A stretch of 64,000 nucleotides of DNA, from the NCBI RefSeq assembly GCF_009765445.1, contig NZ_WHOY01000031.1, positions 273,668 through 337,667 of the forward strand. The letters run 5' to 3'. The translations under genes and the position numbers were made by a program. Below, piece by piece: positions 15,703 through 22,390 of the stretch. The notes below the pieces were generated by a model that made no database searches, was not told the DNA's origin, and was given only the letters and a program-made list of their open reading frames with translations. Positions within the stretch are counted from its first letter, which is position 1. Each line of letters begins with the position of its first letter. Origin of the DNA: Pantoea sp. BAV 3049 (GTDB lineage Bacteria; Pseudomonadota; Gammaproteobacteria; Enterobacterales; Enterobacteriaceae).

Positions 15703-16149
15703 TCAGAAAAGCCGCCCCTGCGTTTGTGGGGTCTGGTTGCGTCGCCGGTTAATCAGTTCCCACGCCCAGGTATTGGCAAAGCCATACTTTGGCGCAACCA
15801 GCGTCAGCGCCATGCGCAGCGACTCACCACTGTTAACCATATTATCCATTTCTGCATAAAAACAGCGGTTGCGCCACTCCCGCAGCGCAGCAGCGCACCG
15901 GGGGATCACCAGGGTATCCTCACCCCCAAAATGCTTAACCAGCAGCCGCGTATTTTCGTCACCAATCACCTCGCGTAACAGGGACAGGCGGCGCTCACCG
16001 GCACTGCGCGTGCCGCAGCCAATCGGGAACCGTGCACCACCGAACCGCCCGACCAGCTTTTGCGTGGCATCAAAGCCGATCACGTCCACAATCTGGCGGA
16101 CGGTATCGGGCAGCAGATCTTCAAGATCTTCGAGTCTGAAGTCGCGCAT
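15703..16149 (-). CDS. Mor/C family transcription activator
   Basis: A 148-residue activator. The N-terminal dimerisation part (RLEDLEDLLPDTVRQIVDVIGFDATQKLVGRFGGARFPI) and C-terminal helix-turn-helix (NSGESLRMALTLVAPKYGFANTWAWELINRRR) match the Mor family. In Mu, Mor turns on the middle promoter and its relative C the late ones. Here only one such gene is seen between the early region and the lysis genes, so this one may run the late promoters directly. Its ATG overlaps the gemA stop. Confidence 0.9.
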   Translation of the reverse strand: MRDFRLEDLEDLLPDTVRQIVDVIGFDATQKLVGRFGGARFPIGCGTRSAGERRLSLLREVIGDENTRLLVKHFGGEDTLVIPRCAAALREWRNRCFYAEMDNMVNSGESLRMALTLVAPKYGFANTWAWELINRRRNQTPQTQGRLF

Positions 16150-16547
16150 TAAAGCCTCCCATGACGCTTCGCGTCAACAATGAGCGCCTGCATCAGCTTA
16201 CGCACCTGAACATCATCCAGCCATTCGACGGGCTTTATCTCACCCAGCATGCGTTCAATTACGCCGTCAAGATAACCCCACGGTCTCCCGGCCTCGGCCA
16301 GCAGCGCCTCAATCTTACCGATCATGCCTTTGCGGCCCACGGCAACGGACGGGCGACGCCCGCGACCAGCAACCGACACAAAGCCCTGAGTGCGCATATA
16401 ACGCACCACGCGCTCCAGCTCAGCATCCGTGCAGTCTTTGGCGCTGCGCCTGCCGGTTTCACGCGCCAGCACGTCACGATAGGTTTCATCGTCCCAGCCA
16501 AGGCGGGACTTACCGGTGTGGATAATGCGGATGAGGTTAGACTTCAT
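16149..16547 (-). CDS. gemA: GemA-like regulatory protein (DUF1018, Mu gp16-like)
   Basis: A 132-residue protein, start MKSNLIRIIHTGKSRLGWDDETYRDVLARETG, with the DUF1018 marks KSRLGWDDETYR, GWGY-like RPWGYLDGVIERMLG and MQALIVDAKRHG. GemA of Mu affects host gene expression and DNA gyrase/supercoiling. It comes right before the Mor-like gene with coupled translation. Confidence 0.85.
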   Translation of the reverse strand: MKSNLIRIIHTGKSRLGWDDETYRDVLARETGRRSAKDCTDAELERVVRYMRTQGFVSVAGRGRRPSVAVGRKGMIGKIEALLAEAGRPWGYLDGVIERMLGEIKPVEWLDDVQVRKLMQALIVDAKRHGRL

Positions 16548-16561
16548 AAAGCCCCCGACAG

Positions 16562-16714
16562 TTATTTACCCTTGCCCAACCATTCTGATAACTTCATGAT
16601 TACAACAACCAACATGGCAATTAATAACGCACTCCCCCACAGGGGGTTGTGATGTTCAAACATCAGAACCACAGTGAAGCAACTAACAATAAGCTGCAGA
16701 ATGAGTGATACCAC
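16562..16714 (-). CDS. Small membrane protein, 50 residues, GTG start
   Basis: A short frame from GTG 16,714 to TAA 16,564-16,562, ending 15 bases before gemA. The start has GGGAG seven bases ahead. The peptide has two hydrophobic stretches (SLILQLIVSCFTVVLMF and SALLIAMLVVVIM) with a short loop (EHHNPLWG) and a basic end (GKGK), so it would cross the inner membrane twice. No family recognised; it may act in lysis timing or superinfection exclusion, which is a guess. Confidence 0.55.
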   Translation of the reverse strand: MVSLILQLIVSCFTVVLMFEHHNPLWGSALLIAMLVVVIMKLSEWLGKGK

Positions 16715-16743
16715 CTCAGAACTCCCGTCAGATATGGAAACGA

Positions 16744-16770
16744 AAAAGGCCCCGCTGGGCGGGGCCTTTT
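16744..16770. terminator. Bidirectional intrinsic terminator before middle genes
   Basis: A GC-rich hairpin with arms AAAGGCCCCGC and GCGGGGCCTTT around a 3-base loop, with A's on one side and T's on the other, so it can work on both strands. On the minus strand it would end early transcripts coming from the accessory region; a -10-like TATCTG follows in front of the 50-residue gene. Confidence 0.75.
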
Positions 16771-16881
16771 AAGGCTGAAAAATACTTTTTTACGCTAAAT
16801 GCGTGTAAGTATTGGATCACAACTTGCTGTGTAAATCAAATTTAAAAAACACACTTTTCCACAAACCTAGATGTAAATCAA

Positions 16882-16899
16882 TGTAAGGATTACCTTACA
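16882..16899. promoter_or_regulatory. Perfect 7-4-7 dyad upstream of cargo gene (candidate operator)
   Basis: TGTAAGG-ATTA-CCTTACA is a perfect inverted repeat about 80 bases ahead of the plus-strand cargo gene, in an AT-rich non-coding stretch (16,771-16,978) that otherwise holds only the likely promoter of that gene. Its geometry (7-base arms, 4-base spacer) equals the dyads in the early control region, though the arm sequence differs. The binding protein is unknown. Confidence 0.5.
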
Positions 16900-16978
16900 A
16901 GTTAATCAAAATTCGTTGTGCATATGTTGATGTTACCTGTCTTTTTATGGAAGGGTCTTTTTTCACGGAATCCAACTT

Positions 16979-17464
16979 ATGTTTAAAAAAATACTATTTA
17001 TAGCAATAACCCAAGTCGCTATGGCCTTTTCTGCCCATGCTACTGATAGCGACATTATGGGTTCCGGTACAAGTCACTATTACTTCCTGGGTAAAATACA
17101 CGAATGTCTTAAAAGGGAGTTGATTGGGGATATTGTCAATAAAAACGAGCGAGAACATATGGTTACCATCACCAGCAGAGAGTATATTTATAATAAAGCA
17201 AAAAACACACTAAAAAAAATTAAGCCGCAATACTTTGATGAAACATTAGATGTTTGGTTGAGGACCAGCGCACGTTATGAGGAGGGGATTGATTCCATAA
17301 TAAGCATATCGGATAAAAGCGTAGATCTTATGGTGGATGAATGTAATCTCTTGATGCCTTATATACGGCTCAATATAGTCAAAAAACCTGAACAGGGTGA
17401 CCTTGATGCTCCAGATGACGGAAACATGGATGATGCCTGGAAGTCATGGGAAGAAATTAAGTAG
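16979..17464 (+). CDS. Secreted protein of unknown function, prophage cargo (moron)
   Basis: A 161-residue protein on the strand opposite to its phage neighbours. A signal peptide is clear (MFKKILFIAITQVAMAFSAHA, cleavage after AHA likely). The mature protein is charged and helical, with two Cys residues (HECLKREL and DECNLL) that could form a disulfide, and an acidic C-terminus (DAPDDGNMDDAWKSWEE). The base composition is much poorer in G+C than the flanking genes. It has its own non-coding upstream region and a hairpin after it. This is the pattern of a moron expressed from the lysogen. No known family recognised. Confidence 0.75.
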   Translation: MFKKILFIAITQVAMAFSAHATDSDIMGSGTSHYYFLGKIHECLKRELIGDIVNKNEREHMVTITSREYIYNKAKNTLKKIKPQYFDETLDVWLRTSARYEEGIDSIISISDKSVDLMVDECNLLMPYIRLNIVKKPEQGDLDAPDDGNMDDAWKSWEEIK

Positions 17465-17475
17465 AATGAATAAGT

Positions 17476-17496
17476 TAGCCCCTTGATAAGGGGCTA
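17476..17496 (+). terminator. Hairpin after cargo gene
   Basis: Arms TAGCCCCTT and AAGGGGCTA with a 3-base loop lie 12 bases after the cargo gene stop and before the end of the facing gene. The T-rich tail is weak (TTCTGATAATTAATTT), so termination is likely but not certain. Confidence 0.6.
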
Positions 17497-17511
17497 TTCT
17501 GATAATTAATT

Positions 17512-17805
17512 TCAGTCCTCCATACGTTCAGGCAACCGCATCCAGCCCACCACGTGCGCATCCTCTTCATCGTGATACCAGCCAACAAACGCACTACAGC
17601 TACTGATCACAATGGAGTCATCGCTTAACTGAGCCAGCACTTCAACATCATAGGGCGGCTCTTCATCAGTCTTGCGCCATTCCCACTGCTCCTGTATATC
17701 GCTGAAACTGACACTGACCAGCTGCCCACCCAAAATATCAGTTGCAGCGCTGACTGCTGGCTCCTGACCATCAGGAAAATCAACAATAAAAGTCATTCTG
17801 CTCAT
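17512..17805 (-). CDS. Hypothetical early phage protein, DUF551-like C-terminus
   Basis: A 97-residue protein. The second half (EPPYDVEVLAQLSDDSIVISS, GWYHDEEDAHVVGWMRLPE) resembles the short DUF551 domain common in phage accessory genes, which ends in a Trp-Met-x-Leu-Pro motif. The start ATG 17,805 has GAGGTG ahead, which lies at the end of the preceding gene. Function unknown. Confidence 0.6.
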   Translation of the reverse strand: MSRMTFIVDFPDGQEPAVSAATDILGGQLVSVSFSDIQEQWEWRKTDEEPPYDVEVLAQLSDDSIVISSCSAFVGWYHDEEDAHVVGWMRLPERMED

Positions 17806-17807
17806 GT

Positions 17808-18278
17808 TTAATTCACCTCACTTTCTGGCGTCACAAAGGGTGGAAATGAACTCAGCCTGCCGTAATATTCAAGACACCCATGCCTTACTCTGTCACTTGT
17901 CACCGCCCGATATCTCGACGGCAACGCCATCACGCCCTTAACCGCCTCCAGCGACTCCCCGTAAAACATCAGACCCAGCTCACGCGCCCTCAGAGCCTCA
18001 GCCCGTGCGCCTTTGCTGTCCTCCCATCCATTCAGCAGATAGATGGCATCGGCCTGCCCAAGCATGGCCAGCGTCATCACCATGTACTGGCCATGCTGCA
18101 GGCCATCAGGAAACACGGCAGGATTAAGCACGATAAAATCCAGATCGCTCAGTTGCTTCTCAGCGCAATTAAACGCATCGCGATTAAAATAGGGCAGCCC
18201 CGTCATTGGCCCCGAAATAAAGATGACCGGACGACGATTAACGCCGCTGTTTTCGTTAACTTCAGCCTGATTACTCAT
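17808..18278 (-). CDS. DUF4406 protein (nucleoside deoxyribosyltransferase-like fold)
   Basis: A 156-residue protein. The core RPVIFISGPMTGLPYFNRDAFNCAEKQL, LNPAVFPDGLQHGQYMVMTLAMLGQADAIYLLNGWEDSKGARAEALRARELG is the DUF4406 pattern: GPMTG near the N-terminus, the D-IYLL-GWE strand, and S-GA--E. The family is related in fold to nucleoside 2-deoxyribosyltransferases; phage copies may act on nucleotides, which is not proven. Start overlaps the preceding stop (ATGA). Confidence 0.8.
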   Translation of the reverse strand: MSNQAEVNENSGVNRRPVIFISGPMTGLPYFNRDAFNCAEKQLSDLDFIVLNPAVFPDGLQHGQYMVMTLAMLGQADAIYLLNGWEDSKGARAEALRARELGLMFYGESLEAVKGVMALPSRYRAVTSDRVRHGCLEYYGRLSSFPPFVTPESEVN

Positions 18279-18493
18279 ACAAGTTTAAACCTCTTCTTAT
18301 GCCGTTCCGCCGCCTGTTTCATCGCGGTCTGAGTGGATTTACGGTAAACACGGTGATTATGGTTATCCCAGCACTGCCAGCGGGCCACATCGGGCAAATC
18401 ACGACGCTCTACTACCGTGCTGCCATCGTTAAGGTGATAGACCCGCTGCTCACCAGTGCCGTGATGCTCACAGCCCGTCACGCACAGGTACAT
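18275..18493 (-). CDS. Hypothetical early phage protein, 72 residues
   Basis: Starts MYLCVTGCEHHGTGEQRVYHLNDGS, with GGAGGG ahead of ATG 18,493, and overlaps neighbours on both sides. It is rich in His, Cys and basic residues (RKSTQTAMKQAAERHKKRFK at the C-terminus), which would suit nucleic acid or metal binding, but no family is recognised. Confidence 0.6.
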   Translation of the reverse strand: MYLCVTGCEHHGTGEQRVYHLNDGSTVVERRDLPDVARWQCWDNHNHRVYRKSTQTAMKQAAERHKKRFKLV

Positions 18494-18932
18494 GGTTGCC
18501 CTCCGCTATATGAGTGAGAGGGGAAACCAGCGTAAGCCCTTCAATTTTGCGGAAATGGCTCACCACTGTTTTGGCGGTGGGGAAAAATGTTTCCGTGATC
18601 TCGCGGGTTTTCTCTGTCAGATGGCGATTCTCCTTCCTGCGCAGGAAAGCCTTACCGCCGCGTTCCTTAGCGATGCTTCTCGCCACTCTTGCTGCTGGAT
18701 TAACCATCTTCGTGCGTAAAAGAACCGCTGCCAAAGGCTGATAACCAGGATCATCCGGCTTACGGAAACCTAACAACGGATCACCATCAACCGTAAGGAG
18801 ATAAGCGAGGTGCGTTTCATCGGTCTGGACTTTGGCGACCTCAACCCTGCTACCCTGATAATCAAAAGCAACGCGCACACCTGATTTAATGGCACTTTCA
18901 ATACCAGCCCATCGCTGTTTTTCGATCGTCAT
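18468..18932 (-). CDS. Hypothetical early phage protein, 154 residues
   Basis: A protein beginning MTIEKQRWAGIESAIKSGVRVAFDYQGSRVEVAKVQTDET; the first 60 residues look like a small beta domain, the rest is basic and helical (VARSIAKERGGKAFLRRKENRHLTEKTREITETFF). Its start overlaps the preceding stop (ATGA). No function can be named; position suggests an early accessory role. Confidence 0.6.
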   Translation of the reverse strand: MTIEKQRWAGIESAIKSGVRVAFDYQGSRVEVAKVQTDETHLAYLLTVDGDPLLGFRKPDDPGYQPLAAVLLRTKMVNPAARVARSIAKERGGKAFLRRKENRHLTEKTREITETFFPTAKTVVSHFRKIEGLTLVSPLTHIAEGNHVPVRDGL

Positions 18933-19645
18933 TCTGCAATCTCCCCGCCAGCGGCCCGGATTGCCTCTTTCACAGAGGTTAGGTTCAGCCAGTGGCCATG
19001 CTGTACTGGCAGCATGACTGCTTTTCCGCCCTGGATGACGGAATAAAACCGCTCGGGTAGCATCACAACAAGCGGCTTACTTTCGCTGTTGAGGCGCAGC
19101 ACCTCGGCGCGGCAGGCGTTCCACCCGACAGTTTCTGCCCATTTGGATAGCTGCTGAATCATCGCAGCAACGGCCTGCATACTGCCAAACTCAACATAAT
19201 TGCGCGGGTCTTCATTCTGGTAACGTCCTCCAAAATGCGAAACCCAATCTCCGACAGTCCAATCATTTCGCTGCGTTGTTTTTTCATCTGGCACAGCAAC
19301 CGGGGCGGCTGGTATTGGCTGGCGGTAAAGCGGAATATCCCTCCCAAAGCCGTGAGGTGTTTCCCACATGTCACCGTGGTTATGGCAAAAGGTCAGTTCT
19401 TCATCATCGCTATACGCAACAGGTGCCTGCTCCCGCAGCGCCGCCAGCTCGGTTTCTGCTTTTTGGCATGCTTCTCTGTGAATAGTTTGCAGCCTGGCAC
19501 TTGCACACAATGATGCATCCAGTTCAGCAATCCTCGCCGCCTGGGCGTCAATATGGGCCTTGATCACGTCGCTATAATGTCGGTTAACGTAAGGCTCTAT
19601 CTGGCTAAATGCATCGGTTAGTAGTAATTCTGCTGTAATTGGCAT
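18929..19645 (-). CDS. Ead/Ea22-like family protein
   Basis: A 238-residue protein with AAGGAG ahead of the start. N-terminal coiled coil (AQAARIAELDASLCASARLQTIHREACQKAETELAALREQ) followed by PVAYSDDEELTFCHNHGDMWETPHGFGRDIPLYRQPIPAAPVAVPDE across about residues 75-120, a mosaic typical of Ea22-type proteins in lambdoid and other phages. A second domain has W-VSHFGGRYQNEDPRNYVEFG. Such proteins are swapped between phages as modules; function unknown. Confidence 0.7.
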   Translation of the reverse strand: MPITAELLLTDAFSQIEPYVNRHYSDVIKAHIDAQAARIAELDASLCASARLQTIHREACQKAETELAALREQAPVAYSDDEELTFCHNHGDMWETPHGFGRDIPLYRQPIPAAPVAVPDEKTTQRNDWTVGDWVSHFGGRYQNEDPRNYVEFGSMQAVAAMIQQLSKWAETVGWNACRAEVLRLNSESKPLVVMLPERFYSVIQGGKAVMLPVQHGHWLNLTSVKEAIRAAGGEIAE

Positions 19646-19768
19646 GCTGGCTCCTTACTTGAACGTTTGGTATCCATATTCACAAATACCCTCCAGATAA
19701 GTTTCAGGCGTAAGCAGTCCCCTGACGGTTTACGCCATATTTGAACGATGTTTAATTAAGTTTTAAAT

Positions 19769-19960
19769 TCAGCCCGCAGGCTTCAGTGATTTAATATTGG
19801 CGAAATACGGCTCTACGTTAATTTCCACAATAGTGGATGATTCAAGGTCACGCGCAATATCAACGGTTTTGACCGCACGACCACCCCTGAGCATTGGACA
19901 GGGCTGGAAGATAAAGCACTTACCAACGGGATATTTCTGGTTAAACTCAGTGGCTTGCAT
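19769..19960 (-). CDS. Small phage protein, 63 residues
   Basis: Starts MQATEFNQKYPVGKCFIFQPC at ATG 19,960 with a strong AGGAGGG site. The frame is open far upstream, but that part overlaps the ANR-like gene. Rest: GRAVKTVDIARDLESSTIVEINVEPYFANI, likely a small beta-rich fold. It belongs to short early proteins seen in Mu-like phages; function unknown. A 120-base gap without a gene follows downstream to the Ea22-like start. Confidence 0.65.
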   Translation of the reverse strand: MQATEFNQKYPVGKCFIFQPCPMLRGGRAVKTVDIARDLESSTIVEINVEPYFANIKSLKPAG

Positions 19961-20174
19961 AAGGTGCCCTCCTGGGGAGACCAGCCTTGTATAAACAGGT
20001 ATCCTCACGCCCCTCAGCCCATGCACGATTAGGCTTATTACCGGGCAGCAGTGCGGCCTTACCCCATAACTTAGCCGCAAAGGCATGGTTGCCCATCCGC
20101 TCCTGCTGAGCCGCGTCACTGGCCAGCTGCACGTAACGATTGCCCTTACAGGCACTTGCCGGATTCATTGACAT
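19947..20174 (-). CDS. ANR family regulator-like protein
   Basis: A 75-residue protein, MSMNPASACKGNRYVQLASDAAQQERMGNHAFAAKLWGKAALL split by a turn before NRAWAEGREDTC. The pattern A-x2-E-x3-G-x2-A-A-x-LW-x2-A, then N-x-W-x3-R-x3-C fits the ANR group, small proteins that bind and inhibit AraC-type virulence activators in enteric pathogens and that occur on phages. The link to host AraC-type regulators here is inference. Confidence 0.65.
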   Translation of the reverse strand: MSMNPASACKGNRYVQLASDAAQQERMGNHAFAAKLWGKAALLPGNKPNRAWAEGREDTCLYKAGLPRRAPYASH

Positions 20175-20175
20175 A

Positions 20176-20805
20176 TCAGACCCCCGCCATATCTAAGGAA
20201 ATTGGCTGGTACTGGTCACTGTCACCAATACGCTCATAAATACGGATATAGCTTTTACTGCTGACGACCTGCACGGCTTCCGCTAATGCATCCATCGCAC
20301 GCAACCATCGCGGGTCGGTAATATCATGACGGCGCAGCTGCAGAACGCGCCCCGGATTGATCTCACCCTCTTTGTCGGTGGAAAACGCACGGTCAATGAT
20401 GGCCAGCAACTCAGGTCTCGCGTCCTGCGTCCACTCAGCCACACAGGCATCGATCAGCTCTTTTGCAGCCTGGATACGCTCATCAAAAGCGATCCTGTCC
20501 TGCATGGCCCGCTGAACCTTATAGCGGCCATCGTAGGTATAAAGCGTCACATTGCCTTTTTTACCGCCAATAGTGGCCCCGTACTGCTCTGCCGAGAGGT
20601 CAACCAGCGCCTGAATATCAGCAAAGGTATCCTGCTTAAAATCACGCAGAGACTGACTCAGGGGAATGGCACGTTCAACAATGGCCCGCACCAGCGTATC
20701 GCGCTCTTTGTCCACCGGCTTTACCAGGCTTTCAGGCGTCAGTACGCCACGAGCATCTTTCCAGTAACCTGCGGGTACTACTGTTTCTTTAACTTCACTG
20801 GACAT
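20176..20805 (-). CDS. DUF3164 protein
   Basis: A 209-residue protein from ATG 20,805 (MSSEVKETVVPAGYWKDARGVLTPESLVKPVDKERD). Family features: the GYWKDARG-L-PE start, KQDTFADIQALVDLSAEQYGA, KGNVTLYTYDGRYKVQRA and FSTDKEGEIN---VLQLRR. DUF3164 genes sit downstream of transposase B in many Mu-like phages, near where Mu has gam; a role in DNA protection has been suggested by position but is not shown. Confidence 0.82.
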   Translation of the reverse strand: MSSEVKETVVPAGYWKDARGVLTPESLVKPVDKERDTLVRAIVERAIPLSQSLRDFKQDTFADIQALVDLSAEQYGATIGGKKGNVTLYTYDGRYKVQRAMQDRIAFDERIQAAKELIDACVAEWTQDARPELLAIIDRAFSTDKEGEINPGRVLQLRRHDITDPRWLRAMDALAEAVQVVSSKSYIRIYERIGDSDQYQPISLDMAGV

Positions 20806-21004
20806 AATGATTTTCTCCGTTAATACACTTAGCTTTAAGTTGTAATTGATTAAACTGCGCCGCCAGACCCACCGCATAATTAACGGCACTGGTGGCAATA
20901 TTCATTTCTGATACGGTGTGATTATCAGGACTGACTATAATCTCAGGGCTAACCACAAAACCCGACGCGCCACAGTCAACGTCAATGTATATTCTGACGC
21001 TCAT
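20795..21004 (-). CDS. Hypothetical early phage protein, 69 residues
   Basis: Starts at ATG 21,004 (MSVRIYIDVDCGASGFVVSPEIIV), overlapping the gene before it by 23 bases. Beta-rich first half and a helical end (NYAVGLAAQFNQLQLKAK). Family unknown. The tight overlap at both ends supports it being expressed. Confidence 0.55.
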   Translation of the reverse strand: MSVRIYIDVDCGASGFVVSPEIIVSPDNHTVSEMNIATSAVNYAVGLAAQFNQLQLKAKCINGENHYVQ

Positions 21005-21212
21005 ATTCAGCCTTGCGCTCCCGACTTGCTTTACACGATGCGCAGTTGCACTCTTCTGAACGCTTGTCAAAGTCACTCACCAGGGCTTTGATTGCGGCAA
21101 TCATTGCTACCAGATGCGTATCTTCACGCGGAGTACGTTCTCCACCCCCTTTAACATCAAATTCCATACGCTCACTATATTCAGTAATTATTACTTCAAG
21201 TTTTGCCGCCAT
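20982..21212 (-). CDS. Hypothetical early phage protein with Cys pair
   Basis: 76 residues from ATG 21,212 (MAAKLEVIITEYSERMEFDVKGGGERTPREDTHL), chosen because GGAG stands six bases ahead. The C-terminal part holds CNCASCKASRERK, a compact CxCxxC arrangement that may bind metal. The rest looks like a short beta-helix fold. Function unknown. Confidence 0.6.
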   Translation of the reverse strand: MAAKLEVIITEYSERMEFDVKGGGERTPREDTHLVAMIAAIKALVSDFDKRSEECNCASCKASRERKAEYERQNIH

Positions 21213-21214
21213 AA

Positions 21215-21439
21215 TTAGCTCCATATAACCGTACAACCGCCAATAGAGGACGTCCGCTGAACGCTGCAAACGCCGTTAGATTTCTGATACACCTCATTAC
21301 AGGGCCATACTGGCCCGCATGCTGGAGGGATGGCATACACCACCGGGAGACTCTTATGCATACCGGTTACACGCCCACCATGAGTATTGATCTCAACCTT
21401 TGCGCGTGAACGCGCACAACACATTGCTGTTTTATCCAT
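21215..21439 (-). CDS. Hypothetical Cys-rich early phage protein, 74 residues
   Basis: Begins MDKTAMCCARSRAKVEINTHGGRVTGMHKSLPVVYAI with later CGPVWPC, VCSV and GGCTV: six or so Cys in 74 residues, which may point to zinc or disulfide binding. It lies just after transposase B. The ribosome site GAGG is a little far from ATG. Function not known. Confidence 0.55.
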   Translation of the reverse strand: MDKTAMCCARSRAKVEINTHGGRVTGMHKSLPVVYAIPPACGPVWPCNEVYQKSNGVCSVQRTSSIGGCTVIWS

Positions 21440-21453
21440 GATTTAAATAATCC

Positions 21454-22380
21454 TCAGTGAATTAGCATTGCTGCGTAACTTTCAATTAACGTCAGAGAAA
21501 TACCACTCTCATTCAACACGCTGGCCCGCGCCACACCCCGCGCCAGCTTAAACATGCGCCGGTAATTACCTTTAGAGTGTTTCAGGAATGCTTCCGCTAT
21601 TCCCGGTTTATTGCCTGAATCACCTACCTCATCCGGTAACAGGCTGGCCAGTATGGCGTTGAAGTCTTCAACTTCTGACTTCCCCTTATGGGCCTCAAGG
21701 TCAAGCGCCATACCAACGCGGCTATAGAGCTGCGCATATTCCCCGCGAGAACCTTTGAGGTTAATCAGCAGGCGAGGCATACCCGCCAGAACGATGGCCA
21801 CACCTGAGCGGTCATGTACGCGCCTGAGCACCTCCAGCGCCTTATAAGGCAGTAACTCAGCCTCATCAACCAGCACCAGCCAGCCCTTGCCGCTGAGCGC
21901 CTGTATACACTCCTCGCTCAGCTCATGAATATTGCCGTTCTTCCTGACGCCCAGGCGTTCACACAGCGATTGCAGCAGGACTTTAGCCGTGCAACCCGGA
22001 TCGGCTTCAATCAGGATCACGCCCTTATTCGCGCTGTTGGCCCGCACATACTCCTTGAGCACCATGCTTTTACCCATGCCTGCAGGCCCGTAGATCACGC
22101 CGATATCACCGTCGCTGTGGGTGTTGCTGATTAACCCCAGCGCCAGCCTGGCGAGTCGGGTGGGTACAAATGTGGCTTTCACCTCGCGGCGTCTGGCGCG
22201 TTCATCTTCGCGGCTCAAAAAATCACGCAGCGTGGCTTCAATGTTTTCAATGTTGCCGTTGTAAGAGCCTTTCAGATACTGAGAAATGGTCGCACCGCTC
22301 AGCCCTGTTTTATCGGCAACCTTGCGCTGGGTGTAGGAGGATGCCTCCAGCAACTGGATTAGTTTTTCTCTGACCTGCAT
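21454..22380 (-). CDS. Transposition target-selection ATPase (MuB-like)
   Basis: A 308-residue AAA+ ATPase (MuB 312). An N-terminal helix-turn-helix (YTQRKVADKTGLSGATISQYLKG) is followed by Walker A GPAGMGKS at 98-105 and Walker B WLVLVDEAE near 167-175. The C-terminal part (KHSKGNYRRMFKLARGVARAS) resembles the DNA-binding end of MuB. It binds target DNA, stimulates the transposase and gives target immunity in Mu. Ten bases separate it from the transposase gene. Confidence 0.93.
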   Translation of the reverse strand: MQVREKLIQLLEASSYTQRKVADKTGLSGATISQYLKGSYNGNIENIEATLRDFLSREDERARRREVKATFVPTRLARLALGLISNTHSDGDIGVIYGPAGMGKSMVLKEYVRANSANKGVILIEADPGCTAKVLLQSLCERLGVRKNGNIHELSEECIQALSGKGWLVLVDEAELLPYKALEVLRRVHDRSGVAIVLAGMPRLLINLKGSRGEYAQLYSRVGMALDLEAHKGKSEVEDFNAILASLLPDEVGDSGNKPGIAEAFLKHSKGNYRRMFKLARGVARASVLNESGISLTLIESYAAMLIH

Positions 22381-22390
22381 TTAAATATCC

